Shown one piece after another: positions 37,443 through 46,802 of a stretch of 64,000 nucleotides of DNA (the first letter of the stretch is position 1; each line of letters opens with the position of its first letter). The DNA comes from Paenibacillus sp. FSL R7-0204. Lineage in GTDB: Bacteria > Bacillota > Bacilli > Paenibacillales > Paenibacillaceae. The notes beneath the pieces are model-generated. The model did no database searches. It was not told where the DNA came from and saw nothing but the letters and a program-made list of their open reading frames with translations. Location: contig NZ_JBBOCA010000001.1 in the NCBI RefSeq assembly GCF_038002225.1, positions 6,634,001-6,698,000 of the forward strand. Direction: 5' to 3'. The position numbers were made by a program, and so were the translations under genes.

Positions 37443-38720
37443 ATGAAGAGTCAGCCAAGTCAGAAAAAGATTACGCTGCTCGTTATGCGTGAGGCCGGAC
37501 GGCCTGTGAAGCAGCTGCAGATGTCGAAGCCCTTTGCTCTGGCGCTGCCTGCCGCGGCCGCCCTGTCCCTTTCCAGTCTGGTCACCTCCATGCATATCCA
37601 TGCCTCCCGGTCCATCGCAGAGCTGGAGGCCGAGGCGGCCGCCTTATCGCTGACCAATATCCGCATGGAGCTGAAGGTTGCTGATAAGGATCAGGCGCTA
37701 CAGCAGCTGCGCGGCCAGGTAAGCGAGCTCTCGGAGGAAGCGGAGAGCATTAAAGACAAGCTGAAGAGTGTGACTGAGCTGGAGGAGCAGCTGCAATCGC
37801 TGATCAACAAGGAGACCACCTCTTCTGCTGCCGGTAGCGGTTCTAAAGCGCCTATCCGCACTGAAGATGTTGGCGCCAAGACCTACAGCGCAGCTACATC
37901 AACCTCCGCAGCTCTTGTCAAAAACAGCCAGCCGGTAGTGGCGGACTTGCCTGATACAAGAGCCGGAACCGGAGCCGCTGGAAGCTATGGCAAGGTCAGC
38001 CGGTTAAGCGCCGGCCCGTTCATCCGGGAACAGCCGGAAGCTCTCGCTGCCGCCGTATCGCCTGCCGTCAACTTCCGGATCAGGGCTGCTGCCACCGCAC
38101 TGAGCTTGCCTGCGAAGCCGCAGGTCGGCGGTGAATATGTCGCCGTCTACGAGAATGATCCGCAGCGGCTGGTTGAGGAGACCAAGGACGACTTCGAGGA
38201 GATCCACAGCATAATGGATGAGATGATTGGCAGTATCTCAAGCACGATTACGCAGGCCGAGAAGGCACACAAGACAAGAGCGGAGTTTCAGGCAAAACAA
38301 GCCCAAGAGAAGCAAGCCCGGCTGGCACGGGCCGTGATGTGGCCTACCGGCTCGAAGGTCATCACCTCCAGCTTCGGTTACCGCTCCGATCCCTTCAAAG
38401 GGGTCTCTGCTTATCATTCCGGGATTGATATTGCAGGAAATATCGGAGATGCAGTATACGCGGCACTGGGCGGCGTGGTTACCTCCGCAGAACAAATGGG
38501 AGCCCGGGGCAAATATATCATAATCAAGCATGACAATGGACTGGAGACCTGGTACATGCATTTGAACCAGATGACGGTCACCCCCGGTGAGCGGGTCGGC
38601 AAAGGGGCGCAGATCGGCATGCTGGGCAGCACCGGGCGCAGCACGGGCCCCCATCTGCATTTTCAGGTCGTGAAGCAGAACAAGCCGGTGAATCCGCTCA
38701 ATTATGTTAAGCCATTATAG
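37443..38720 (+). CDS. membrane-anchored M23 family peptidase
   Basis: 425 residues. There is a short basic N-terminus, one membrane helix (ALPAAAALSLSSLVTS), a coiled coil (~55-125: ELEAEAAAL ... LEEQLQSLINKE), a variable linker, and a C-terminal lysostaphin-type M23 domain (GYRSDPFKGVSAYHSGIDIA with His and Asp metal ligands, WYMHLNQM, GSTGRSTGPHLHFQV with the HxH). It should cut cell-wall peptides. The coiled coil resembles that of EnvC/SpoIIQ-like regulators. AAGGAG precedes the ATG. A bactofilin gene follows after 28 nt, so the pair probably works together in wall shaping. Confidence 0.92.
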   Translation: MKSQPSQKKITLLVMREAGRPVKQLQMSKPFALALPAAAALSLSSLVTSMHIHASRSIAELEAEAAALSLTNIRMELKVADKDQALQQLRGQVSELSEEAESIKDKLKSVTELEEQLQSLINKETTSSAAGSGSKAPIRTEDVGAKTYSAATSTSAALVKNSQPVVADLPDTRAGTGAAGSYGKVSRLSAGPFIREQPEALAAAVSPAVNFRIRAAATALSLPAKPQVGGEYVAVYENDPQRLVEETKDDFEEIHSIMDEMIGSISSTITQAEKAHKTRAEFQAKQAQEKQARLARAVMWPTGSKVITSSFGYRSDPFKGVSAYHSGIDIAGNIGDAVYAALGGVVTSAEQMGARGKYIIIKHDNGLETWYMHLNQMTVTPGERVGKGAQIGMLGSTGRSTGPHLHFQVVKQNKPVNPLNYVKPL

Positions 38721-38748
38721 GTTCAAGAGAATAAGGAGGAATGCTGGA

Positions 38749-39198
38749 ATGTGGAACAGACGTCAACCGGGTGCTTCACCCAAGTCAACCGATTCGCTGA
38801 TCGGACATGGCGGCACGCTTGAAGGGAAAGTGCATTGCGATACGAACCTGCGGATTGAAGGGAATTTCAGCGGGGAAATTCTATGTGAGGGTACTGTGAC
38901 GGTGGGTGAGCAAGGCACTGTCCATTCCAGCATTGAGGCGCAGGAGATCATTATCGCCGGCAAGGTCTATGGAGACGTAACCGCCCAGCGGAAGCTGATT
39001 CTCACCGGAACGGGACAGCTGCACGGCAATATTGCCGCCGGTTCCCTGAGCATTACGGAAGGCAGCCTGCTGAACGGGGCTGTGGCCATGACCGAACAGC
39101 CCGCCCCTGAGACAGCGGGCGGGCTGCATACGGTCACTGTCAAGAAGACTGCAGGCAAGCGCAGAGAAGGCAAGCAGAGTAAGCTGGAGGGTGCATGA
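38749..39198 (+). CDS. bactofilin family protein
   Basis: Bactofilins polymerise into filaments that localise wall enzymes. The start is ATG 38749 (MWNRRQPGAS), 9 nt after AAGGAGG, for 149 residues; the longer frame overlaps the M23 gene. The core (residues ~18-110) shows the beta-helix repeats: IGHGGTLEGKVHCDTNLRIEG, NFSGEILCEGTVTVGEQGTV, KVYGDVTAQRKLILTGTGQL. The tail is basic. It is coupled to the M23 peptidase, a linkage known from other bacteria. Confidence 0.93.
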   Translation: MWNRRQPGASPKSTDSLIGHGGTLEGKVHCDTNLRIEGNFSGEILCEGTVTVGEQGTVHSSIEAQEIIIAGKVYGDVTAQRKLILTGTGQLHGNIAAGSLSITEGSLLNGAVAMTEQPAPETAGGLHTVTVKKTAGKRREGKQSKLEGA

Positions 39199-39249
39199 GC
39201 CGTAAGCTCACAGCCTGTACGGCTACTTTGACCAGCCCCCTCTTGCTCC

Positions 39250-40038
39250 TTACGCTGCTACATCCCTTTTACGGAACACAATCCATGATACCGCCATGAA
39301 TACAACATAATACACAGCCAGGACGGCAATCGCGAACCCCAGCGTCGCTCCTCCGGGACCGGTATCCGACACCACATAATTGCTAAGATTCATATGGGCA
39401 AAAATCAGATAGTTCGCCCACTCATACCGGTCGGGGTTGAAGATGGCGATAAAGATATCCTTGGTGAACATGATCGACAGCGACAGTACAATCGCAAGGC
39501 CACTGGAACGGAACACGCTGGAGATCATGAAGGCAATGGCTGCTGTCAGGAACAACTCAATGTAGCTGCACAGAATAATCATGAAGACATATTCCCCTGG
39601 CCCCCAGCCCATCACCATGTCCCCTGCATTTCCTGCAGCCCTGGAAGAGAAAATAAAGGCAGAGCCATAGCCGAATAGGATCAGCACGCCCGTGCTGACA
39701 AGGCTGAAGATAACCAGCGAAATATATTTCGAGAGCAGAATCTTGGAGCGGCTCCAAGGGCGGATCAGCAACAGCTTAATCGTTCCCCAGGTGAATTCGC
39801 CCGCTACGGAGTCGGCAGCCACTAAGGCCGTGAAGATGGTATTCAGGAAAAATGCGATGGTTACGGTGGTCCGGAAGCTATCCCATAGCCCGACTACATT
39901 GCTCCCGTTCGTGGTGAAATGAATTAGCGCCGGAAACAGCGCGCTCATCAGTGCCAGCAAAACCAGCATAATCCATGTCCGCAGACGTCTGAATATTTTG
40001 ATATTCTCATTATGTATGAGAGAAGCGAACTCACCCAA
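39250..40038 (-). CDS. ABC-2 type transporter permease
   Basis: About 262 residues with six hydrophobic segments, an N-terminal SLIHNENIKIFRRLRTW stretch and GEFTWGTIKLLLIRPWSRSKILLSKY, typical of BcrB/NatB-like permeases. The start is not ATG: TTG 40038 (8 nt after GGAGG) or GTG 40047 are the choices. It overlaps the end of the ATPase gene, so the two form one exporter. Substrate unknown; related systems export peptide antibiotics or ions. Confidence 0.86.
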   Translation of the reverse strand: MGEFASLIHNENIKIFRRLRTWIMLVLLALMSALFPALIHFTTNGSNVVGLWDSFRTTVTIAFFLNTIFTALVAADSVAGEFTWGTIKLLLIRPWSRSKILLSKYISLVIFSLVSTGVLILFGYGSAFIFSSRAAGNAGDMVMGWGPGEYVFMIILCSYIELFLTAAIAFMISSVFRSSGLAIVLSLSIMFTKDIFIAIFNPDRYEWANYLIFAHMNLSNYVVSDTGPGGATLGFAIAVLAVYYVVFMAVSWIVFRKRDVAA

Positions 40039-40957
40039 TGCCTTCACCTCCTGTAATTTCCAAGAATTGATCTTCGAGCGAACGGGACAGCGCCTTGATG
40101 CTGTAGACCTTAATCCCGGCAGCTACCAGCTTGGCATTCAGCTCGGCAATCTCCTCCCGAACCGCCTCTACCGCTATTCCGCCTTCCATAATCACGCCTT
40201 GGCCGATCTGCGCCAGTGCAGCCTCAGGGTTATCTACCTCGAAGAAGGTCTGGCTTACCGGTACCGCTGCATCCCCGACCGTCTTAAGCTGCTTCACATC
40301 GATCAGGCGGCCGTTCTGAATAATCGCCACACTATCGCACATCAGCTCCATCTCGGACAGCAGGTGACTGGAGACAAACACGGTTGTCCCCTCAGTCTGA
40401 CACAGCTTGCGCAGATAATCACGCAGCTCGCGGATACCCTGCGGGTCCAGTCCGTTGGTCGGCTCATCGAGAATCAGCAGCTTCGGCCGGTGCAGCAGAG
40501 CCTGGGCCACCCCCAGCCGCTGGCGCATCCCTAAGGAATAGGTCTTGACCCGGTCATCGATCCGCTGGCTGAGGCCGACCAGCTCCACTACTTCATTGAT
40601 GCGCTCTTTGGTCACGCCAGGCACCATGCGGGCGTACTGGCGAAGATTCTGGTATCCGGTTAGGAACTTGTACATTTCAGGATTCTCTACGATGGCCCCC
40701 ACATTGGCTATGGCCTCTTCAAAATGATCTTTGATGCTTCGTCCGCAGATCAGGATATCCCCGCGGCTAATGGAGATAAGTCCTACCATCATACGGATGG
40801 TAGTGGTTTTACCGGCTCCGTTCGGCCCGAGGAATCCGAAGATTTGCCCGGGTGGAATGTCGAGTGTCAAGTCGCTGATCAGCGTTTTGGAGCCGATCTT
40901 TTTGGTGACCCCCATCAGGCTGGCTACGGGCTTCACCACTTCTGCCGTATTCGGCAT
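40031..40957 (-). CDS. ABC transporter ATP-binding protein
   Basis: 308 residues with Walker A (GPNGAGKTTTIR), the Q-loop region, signature YSLGMRQRLGVAQALL, Walker B LLILDEPTNGLDP and the H-loop VFVSSHLLSEME. A C-terminal extension (~residues 220-308) is typical of the BcrA/CcmA drug-export subgroup. It is the first gene of a two-gene exporter with the ABC-2 permease. Confidence 0.92.
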   Translation of the reverse strand: MPNTAEVVKPVASLMGVTKKIGSKTLISDLTLDIPPGQIFGFLGPNGAGKTTTIRMMVGLISISRGDILICGRSIKDHFEEAIANVGAIVENPEMYKFLTGYQNLRQYARMVPGVTKERINEVVELVGLSQRIDDRVKTYSLGMRQRLGVAQALLHRPKLLILDEPTNGLDPQGIRELRDYLRKLCQTEGTTVFVSSHLLSEMELMCDSVAIIQNGRLIDVKQLKTVGDAAVPVSQTFFEVDNPEAALAQIGQGVIMEGGIAVEAVREEIAELNAKLVAAGIKVYSIKALSRSLEDQFLEITGGEGIG

Positions 40958-41264
40958 AACTTCACTTCCTTTCGTAGGTTTGGTGTGAAAAGGGTATAGA
41001 TTAAAATTAAAGTGTCCATCGTAACTGCGGGTAATGTTTGGACCTCCGTTACTTACACTTTATTGTTAAATCCAAAACCTGTTTCAACCATTTATATATT
41101 TTACCACACCTTCCCTTTTCCCTGAAATTAGGGAAGATATGCAGGGAAAGGATAGAAAGCAAGTGGAAACGACTTGGCACAAAATCACCCTAACGGGTGA
41201 AGGATGCTGATGCCTCATCGCCATCTGGTGACATACATCCAGCCCATATGCCTTTTGACCACAC

Positions 41265-41692
41265 CATTGTAGTCGGTTTTCGCATACGTTCTAAAGGGTT
41301 CCTTCCTTTCCTGGCGGTGCTCTCCCTATCTCTTGCCCATCCTGAGCGTTTTCTCTCACTGACCGCTTGCATGAAGGCGCATTGTTGCACATTTTGCAGG
41401 ATTCCTCTACAAATGTTACTGGCTGCGGTACATTGTTGCATCATTTGCAGGAATTCTGGTGATTAGAGCAAGTTAGCGTCGGCTTTGTTGCATTTCATGC
41501 AGGATTTCAGCATCTGGCGCTTCTATGGGGCAGTATTGCTGCATTTCTTGCAGGATTTCTCTACAATGTTACGGGCTGCGGAGCATGGAGCCCCTCCCTC
41601 ATCGCATCAGCACCGATTGTATTCGATTTTCTGCATACATTTAGCCACTTCCCCTCGTGGCAGCACATCGTATTCGGTTTTTCGCATACATT
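41265..41692. repeat. repeat family with core TTCGCATACATT (three copies)
   Basis: Copies of the pattern (C)ATTGTAGTCGGTTTTCGCAT / ATCGTATTCGGTTTTTCGCA lie at 41265-41290, 41614-41641 and 41666-41692, with a partial relative near 41230. They flank another repeat array in the 874-nt gap between the ABC genes and gltB. Confidence 0.65.
41377..41581. repeat. four ~51-bp tandem repeats (TTGCAGGA core)
   Basis: Units with TTGTTGCA...TTTGCAGGATT start near 41380, 41431, 41484 and 41533 (spacing 51, 53, 49). The first and last also share CTCTACAA(A)TGTTAC and GGCTGCGG. There is no cas gene or CRISPR-like repeat/spacer layout. I see no gene in the gap; one isolated DnaA-box match lies at 41731-41739. 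Confidence 0.75.
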
Positions 41693-41768
41693 GATCCATG
41701 TGCCGTTGTATCACCAAATCTATGCACACCTTATCCACATCATAAGAAAATCAAAATTTCCTAAAAGC

Positions 41769-41813
41769 AAAAAAAAGGCCACACCCTTCCATAATGGAAA
41801 GACATGGCCTTTT
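41769..41813 (-). terminator. gltB terminator
   Basis: AAAGGCC/GGCCTTT arms with an inner TTCCAT/ATGGAA stem are followed on the minus strand by eight T (41776 down to 41769), close to the gltB stop. Confidence 0.88.
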
Positions 41814-41831
41814 AATTAGTGATGTAAAACC

Positions 41832-44800
41832 TTAACCGCCAACACGCGCAAGCTCACGCATATTCGCTTCAAAAGCAGCCATCAGTGCAGCTTCACCGGT
41901 CAAACCGCTGCTCTCCACCTTGCGGATCTGCTCCAGCATCCGTTTGTAATCCTTCGGAATGACACGGGCAAATCTCGGCAGGGCCTCATCCCATGAATCC
42001 AGAATTGCCCGGCCCGCATTACTGTCTGTATGCTGGGTATGGCGGCTGATCATGGCATGCAGCTCGGCGATTTCGTCCGCTTCCTCTACACGCTCCAGCA
42101 GTACCATCTCCAGGTTACAGCGTTTGATGAAGGTATTGTCAGGATCGTATACATAAGCGATACCGCCCGACATCCCTGCTGCAAAGTTACGGCCCGTTGT
42201 ACCCAGTACAACGACACGGCCGCCGGTCATGTATTCGCAGCCGTGGTCACCCACACCTTCAACAACTACATTGGCACCGGAGTTGCGGACAGCGAACCGT
42301 TCACCGGCAATACCGCTCACGTATGCTTCGCCACCGGTCGCTCCGTACAGCGCCGTATTTCCGATGATGATATTATCTTCCGCCGCGAAAGTAGCCTTGC
42401 GCGAAGGACGGATAATCAGCTTGCCTCCGGACAGTCCTTTGCCGACATAGTCATTCGAGTCGCCTTCAACGGTAATAGTGATGCCCTTCGGTACGAAGGC
42501 ACCCAGACTCTGTCCCGCCGATCCGGTAAAGTGCAGCCGGATTGTATCGTCCGGCAATCCGGCTGCGCCGTATTTGCGCGTCAGCTCACTGCCGAGAATC
42601 GTACCCACGGCACGGTTCACGTTCGTGATCGGCAGGGAAGCTTCCACTGCCGTGCCGGATTCCAGCGCCGGTGCAGCAATATCCAGCAGATGGGTCATAT
42701 CCAGGGTCTCTTCCAGACCGTGGTTCTGGAACTTGCTGCGGAAGCGTGTGCTTCCTTCCGGCATAGCCGGAATGTGCAGCAGGCTGCTCAGATCGACGCC
42801 CTTCTTCTTCCAGTGTGTAGATGCCTTAACCGCATCCAGGCAATCGGTACGGCCGACCATCTCTTCAATCGTCCGGAAGCCCAGCTCTGCCATAATCTCG
42901 CGCAGGTCCTGTGCCACGAAGGTCATGAAGTTCACCACATGCTGCGGATCACCCATGAAGTTCTTTCGAAGCTCAGGGTTCTGCGTAGCTACGCCCACCG
43001 GACAGGTATCCATCTGGCATACACGCATCATGATACAGCCTACGGCTACCAGCGGTGCAGTAGCGAAGCCGTATTCTTCAGCACCCAGCAGAACGGCAAC
43101 CGCGAGATCGCGCCCGCTGAGCATCTTGCCGTCGGTCTCCAGCACGACACGGTCGCGCAGATTGTTCAGCATCAGCGTCTGGTGGGTCTCCGCCAGGCCC
43201 AGCTCCCAAGGCAGTCCGGCATGACGGATGGAGTTCATTGGCGAAGCGCCGGTACCGCCATCGTAACCGCTAATCAGGATAATATCAGCACGGCCCTTCG
43301 CCACACCTGCAGCGATGGTACCTACGCCAACCTCAGAGACGAGCTTTACGTTAATATTGGCACGCGGATTGGCATTCTTCAGATCATAGATCAGTTCAGC
43401 CAGATCCTCAATGGAATAGATATCATGATGCGGCGGCGGCGAGATCAGTCCCACGCCTGCCGTTGAACCGCGGACCTCCGCAACCCAAGGGTATACCTTG
43501 CGGCCCGGAAGCTGTCCGCCTTCACCCGGCTTCGCGCCCTGCGCCATCTTGATCTGAATCTCGTCGGCATTCACCAGATAGTTCGAGGTAACGCCGAACC
43601 GTCCCGAAGCGACCTGCTTGATCGCACTGCGGCGGGAATCGCCGTTAGCGTCTGTAAGGAAGCGCGCCGGATCCTCCCCGCCTTCACCGGTGTTGCTCTT
43701 GCCGCCGATACGGTTCATAGCAATGGCCAGCGTCTCATGTGCTTCCTTGCTGATCGAGCCGAAGGACATGGCACCAGTCTTGAACCGTTTCATGATCGAT
43801 TCAGCCGATTCTACCTCATCCAGCGATACCGGAGCACCTACGCTCTTGAACTGCAGCATCGAGCGCAGCGTCTGGTGCTTCTCGCTTTCGCCCTGAACGA
43901 GCGCCGCATACTTCTTGTACATCTCATAATCACCGCTGCGCACAGAGTGCTGAAGCAGATGAATCGTCTGCGGGTTGAACAGATGCTCTTCCCCGTCACT
44001 GCGCCACTGGTATTCACCACCGGAATCCAGCACCATATCGTTGCCGTCTTTGTCGGTGAAGGCACGGTTATGGCTGGCAAGCGCTTCTTGCGCCACTTCC
44101 TCCAGGCCAATTCCGCCGATACGCGAAGGTGTCCAAGTGAAGTAACGGTCTACGAACTCGGAATTCAGCCCGACCGCTTCAAAAATCTGTGCCCCGCGAT
44201 AGGATTGAATCGTGGAGATTCCCATTTTGGACAGAATTTTGACCACGCTTTTCGTAGCTGCCTTGATATAGTTCTTCACAGCCTTCTCATGCGAGATTCC
44301 GCGGAGCAGGCCTTGGGTGATCATGTCATCCAGACTCTCGAAGGCCAGGTAAGGATTGACCGCACTTACACCATAACCCAGCAGAAGCGCATAATGATGA
44401 ACTTCACGCGGTTCGCCGGATTCCAGCAGAATGCTGACCTTGGTGCGGGTTCCCGAGCGGATCAGATGGTGATGCAGGCTGGAGACTGCCAGAAGCGCCG
44501 GAATTGCCGCATTCTCGCGGTCTACACCCCGGTCAGACAGAATAAGAATATTATGGCCCTTGCCCATAACCCGGTCTGCCGCCTCATTCATCCGGTCAAG
44601 CGCAATTCTGAGGCCCTCTGCTCCCAGCTCTGCCGGGAAGAGAATCGGAATGGACATCGATTTGAAGCCCGCACGGCGGACATGACGGATTTTGGCGAAA
44701 TCCTCGTTCGAGAGAATCGGAGAATCCAGCGAGATCTGCCGGCAGCTCTCCGGTTCTGCCTTCAGCAGGTTGCGTTCAGGTCCGATCGTAGTCGCTGTGG

Positions 44801-46427
44801 ACGTTACCAGCTCTTCACGGATGGCGTCAATCGGCGGGTTAGTGACCTGAGCGAACATCTGCTTGAAGTAATTGTACAGGCGCTGCGGACGGTCTGATAA
44901 CACGGCCAGCGGTGAATCGTATCCCATGGAGCCGACAGCTTCGGCGCCTGTGGAGGCCATGGGCTCCAGCACCTTGCGCAGATCCTCGAAGGTATAGCCG
45001 AAGGACTGCTGCAGCTGCTGCACATTATCATGCTTCGGATTCGGAAGCTCCGGTGCATCCGGGAGCTGATCGAGGCCGATCAGATGCTCATCCAGCCACT
45101 CTTGATAAGGCTGCTCGGAGGCGATTTCGGCTTTTACCTCTTCGTCCGAGATAATCCGGCCCTGCTTCGTATCCACGAGCAGCATGCGGCCCGGTCTCAA
45201 CCGGTCTTTGTATAGAACATCTTCTGCCGGAATGTCGAGGACACCCGCTTCAGAAGAGAGAATAATCAGATCATCTTTGGTGACGTAGTAACGCGCAGGG
45301 CGCAAGCCGTTACGGTCGAGGACGGCCCCGATTTGCACACCGTCGGTGAAGCCCATTGCGGCAGGTCCGTCCCACGGTTCCATCAGGGTGCTGTGGTATT
45401 CATAGAAGGCTTTCTTCTTCTCGTCCATGCTGTCATGATTGCTCCAAGGCTCAGGTACCATCATCATCGCCACATGGGGCAGGGAGCGTCCGCTCAGGTA
45501 GAGGAATTCAAAGGTATTATCGAACATGGCTGTATCGGAGCCGTCCGGATTCACCACCGGCTTAACCTTGCTGATGTCTTCTCCGAACTTCTCGCTCTTG
45601 AACAATGACTGGCGCGCATGCATCCAGTTCACATTGCCGCGAAGGGTGTTAATTTCACCGTTGTGAATCATGAAGCGGTAAGGGTGGGCACGTTCCCAGC
45701 TCGGGAAGGTGTTGGTGCTGAAGCGGGAGTGGACCAGGGCAATCGCTGATTCCAGCGTCTCTTCCTGGAGGTCCAGATAGAATTGTCCTACCTGTACGGT
45801 AGTGAGCATACCTTTGTATACGATCTTCTTGCAGGAAAGACTCGGCACATAGAAGGATTCGCCCTCTTCTGCCCCGCCGTAGCGGATTGCCAGCTCTGCC
45901 CGTTTGCGGATCACATACAGCTTGCGTTCGAAGGACAGATCATCCTTGATTCCCTCCGAGCGGCCGATAAATACCTGGCGTACATATGGCTTTGCAGCCT
46001 TGGCTGTCTTGCCGAGCATTTCGTCAAAGGTCGGAACATCACGGTAACCGAGTACCTGCTGACCCTCTTCCGCAATAATCTCGCTCAGGAGCGCCTCATG
46101 GCGGGCCCGGATCTCCTCGTTATGAGACAGAAAGATCATGCCCACGCCATAATGGCCCGGCTCCGGAAGCTCAAAGCCCAGCTTCGCGGCTTCACCGGCA
46201 AAGAAACGGTGGGGAATCTGCAGCATAATGCCGGCTCCGTCTCCAGAGTTCGGCTCGCTTCCCTGTCCTCCCCGATGCTCCATATTGAAAAGCATAGTCA
46301 GCGCATTGCTGACAATATCATGGGACGGCTTGCCTTTAATATGCGCGACAAATCCCATACCGCAAGCGTCTTTTTCGAACTGGGGATCATAAAGGCCCTG
46401 TTTGCCGGGCAGTTCAGTGTGTCTCAT
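41832..46427 (-). CDS. gltB: glutamate synthase large subunit
   Basis: This subunit makes glutamate from glutamine and 2-oxoglutarate. ATG 46427 ([11 protein letters not shown]) follows AGAGAGG by 9 nt; ATG 46436 is also open. 1531 residues. The N-terminal glutaminase domain has its Cys nucleophile in [10 protein letters not shown] after a short propeptide. The central and FMN domains show [37 protein letters not shown] and the [14 protein letters not shown] loop. The 3Fe-4S Cys cluster is in [19 protein letters not shown]. The C-terminal GXGXG beta-helix domain ([20 protein letters not shown]) is complete. No gltD (small subunit) or gltC regulator is adjacent, unlike many Bacillota. Confidence 0.96.
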   Translation of the reverse strand: MRHTELPGKQGLYDPQFEKDACGMGFVAHIKGKPSHDIVSNALTMLFNMEHRGGQGSEPNSGDGAGIMLQIPHRFFAGEAAKLGFELPEPGHYGVGMIFLSHNEEIRARHEALLSEIIAEEGQQVLGYRDVPTFDEMLGKTAKAAKPYVRQVFIGRSEGIKDDLSFERKLYVIRKRAELAIRYGGAEEGESFYVPSLSCKKIVYKGMLTTVQVGQFYLDLQEETLESAIALVHSRFSTNTFPSWERAHPYRFMIHNGEINTLRGNVNWMHARQSLFKSEKFGEDISKVKPVVNPDGSDTAMFDNTFEFLYLSGRSLPHVAMMMVPEPWSNHDSMDEKKKAFYEYHSTLMEPWDGPAAMGFTDGVQIGAVLDRNGLRPARYYVTKDDLIILSSEAGVLDIPAEDVLYKDRLRPGRMLLVDTKQGRIISDEEVKAEIASEQPYQEWLDEHLIGLDQLPDAPELPNPKHDNVQQLQQSFGYTFEDLRKVLEPMASTGAEAVGSMGYDSPLAVLSDRPQRLYNYFKQMFAQVTNPPIDAIREELVTSTATTIGPERNLLKAEPESCRQISLDSPILSNEDFAKIRHVRRAGFKSMSIPILFPAELGAEGLRIALDRMNEAADRVMGKGHNILILSDRGVDRENAAIPALLAVSSLHHHLIRSGTRTKVSILLESGEPREVHHYALLLGYGVSAVNPYLAFESLDDMITQGLLRGISHEKAVKNYIKAATKSVVKILSKMGISTIQSYRGAQIFEAVGLNSEFVDRYFTWTPSRIGGIGLEEVAQEALASHNRAFTDKDGNDMVLDSGGEYQWRSDGEEHLFNPQTIHLLQHSVRSGDYEMYKKYAALVQGESEKHQTLRSMLQFKSVGAPVSLDEVESAESIMKRFKTGAMSFGSISKEAHETLAIAMNRIGGKSNTGEGGEDPARFLTDANGDSRRSAIKQVASGRFGVTSNYLVNADEIQIKMAQGAKPGEGGQLPGRKVYPWVAEVRGSTAGVGLISPPPHHDIYSIEDLAELIYDLKNANPRANINVKLVSEVGVGTIAAGVAKGRADIILISGYDGGTGASPMNSIRHAGLPWELGLAETHQTLMLNNLRDRVVLETDGKMLSGRDLAVAVLLGAEEYGFATAPLVAVGCIMMRVCQMDTCPVGVATQNPELRKNFMGDPQHVVNFMTFVAQDLREIMAELGFRTIEEMVGRTDCLDAVKASTHWKKKGVDLSSLLHIPAMPEGSTRFRSKFQNHGLEETLDMTHLLDIAAPALESGTAVEASLPITNVNRAVGTILGSELTRKYGAAGLPDDTIRLHFTGSAGQSLGAFVPKGITITVEGDSNDYVGKGLSGGKLIIRPSRKATFAAEDNIIIGNTALYGATGGEAYVSGIAGERFAVRNSGANVVVEGVGDHGCEYMTGGRVVVLGTTGRNFAAGMSGGIAYVYDPDNTFIKRCNLEMVLLERVEEADEIAELHAMISRHTQHTDSNAGRAILDSWDEALPRFARVIPKDYKRMLEQIRKVESSGLTGEAALMAAFEANMRELARVGG

Positions 46428-46521
46428 CACATGCAACCTCTCTATTATAAAGTAGACGGAATTCCAGGAAAATTTTTCAGCGGAAAATCTTAATAATTAT
46501 TCAGGCAGAATTGGTGTTATT

Positions 46522-46550
46522 ATTTTATCATCGAGCTGACATGAGCGCAA
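46522..46550 (-). promoter_or_regulatory. possible gltB promoter
   Basis: On the minus strand TTGCGC (46545-46550), 17-nt spacer, TAAAAT (46522-46527), ~95 nt upstream of the gltB start. A closer TATAAT at 46444-46449 is too near the start codon to be useful. The rest of 46437-46740 is AT-rich with no gene I can support. Confidence 0.5.
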
Positions 46551-46740
46551 TTTAAACTTTTTTATGAGCTTGATTAACATTTGCTTTTGCATTGCAGCTT
46601 TAGCGAATAAAAGCGTAAAAAAACTGTCGAATGTATAATTATGCATAAATGACGAATAAGCGCTTATGCACTGAAAGCGTTTCAATCATTTTTCTGCACA
46701 GAAAACGGCACTTCCTTTAGCTATTTATATTTATGAATAA

Positions 46741-46773
46741 ACCAAAAGCGCCCTCTAAGAGGGCGCTTTTGGT
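46741..46773 (-). terminator. terminator after yhgE-like gene
   Basis: A near-perfect palindrome: AGCGCCCTCT/AGAGGGCGCT flanked by AAAA and TTTT, so it can act on either strand. It sits ~30 nt after the stop of the YhgE-like gene. Confidence 0.88.
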
Positions 46774-46802
46774 TCGTATGATTCACAAAGAATATTGCTG
46801 CT

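Noticed and set aside
42030..43466. Long plus-strand frames (478 and 386 codons) inside gltB
   Set aside because: They are antisense to the well-supported glutamate synthase gene and lack ribosome sites or domains.
46497..46685. 62-codon minus-strand frame upstream of gltB
   Set aside because: No ribosome site, AT-rich low-complexity product, and a likely gltB promoter lies inside it.
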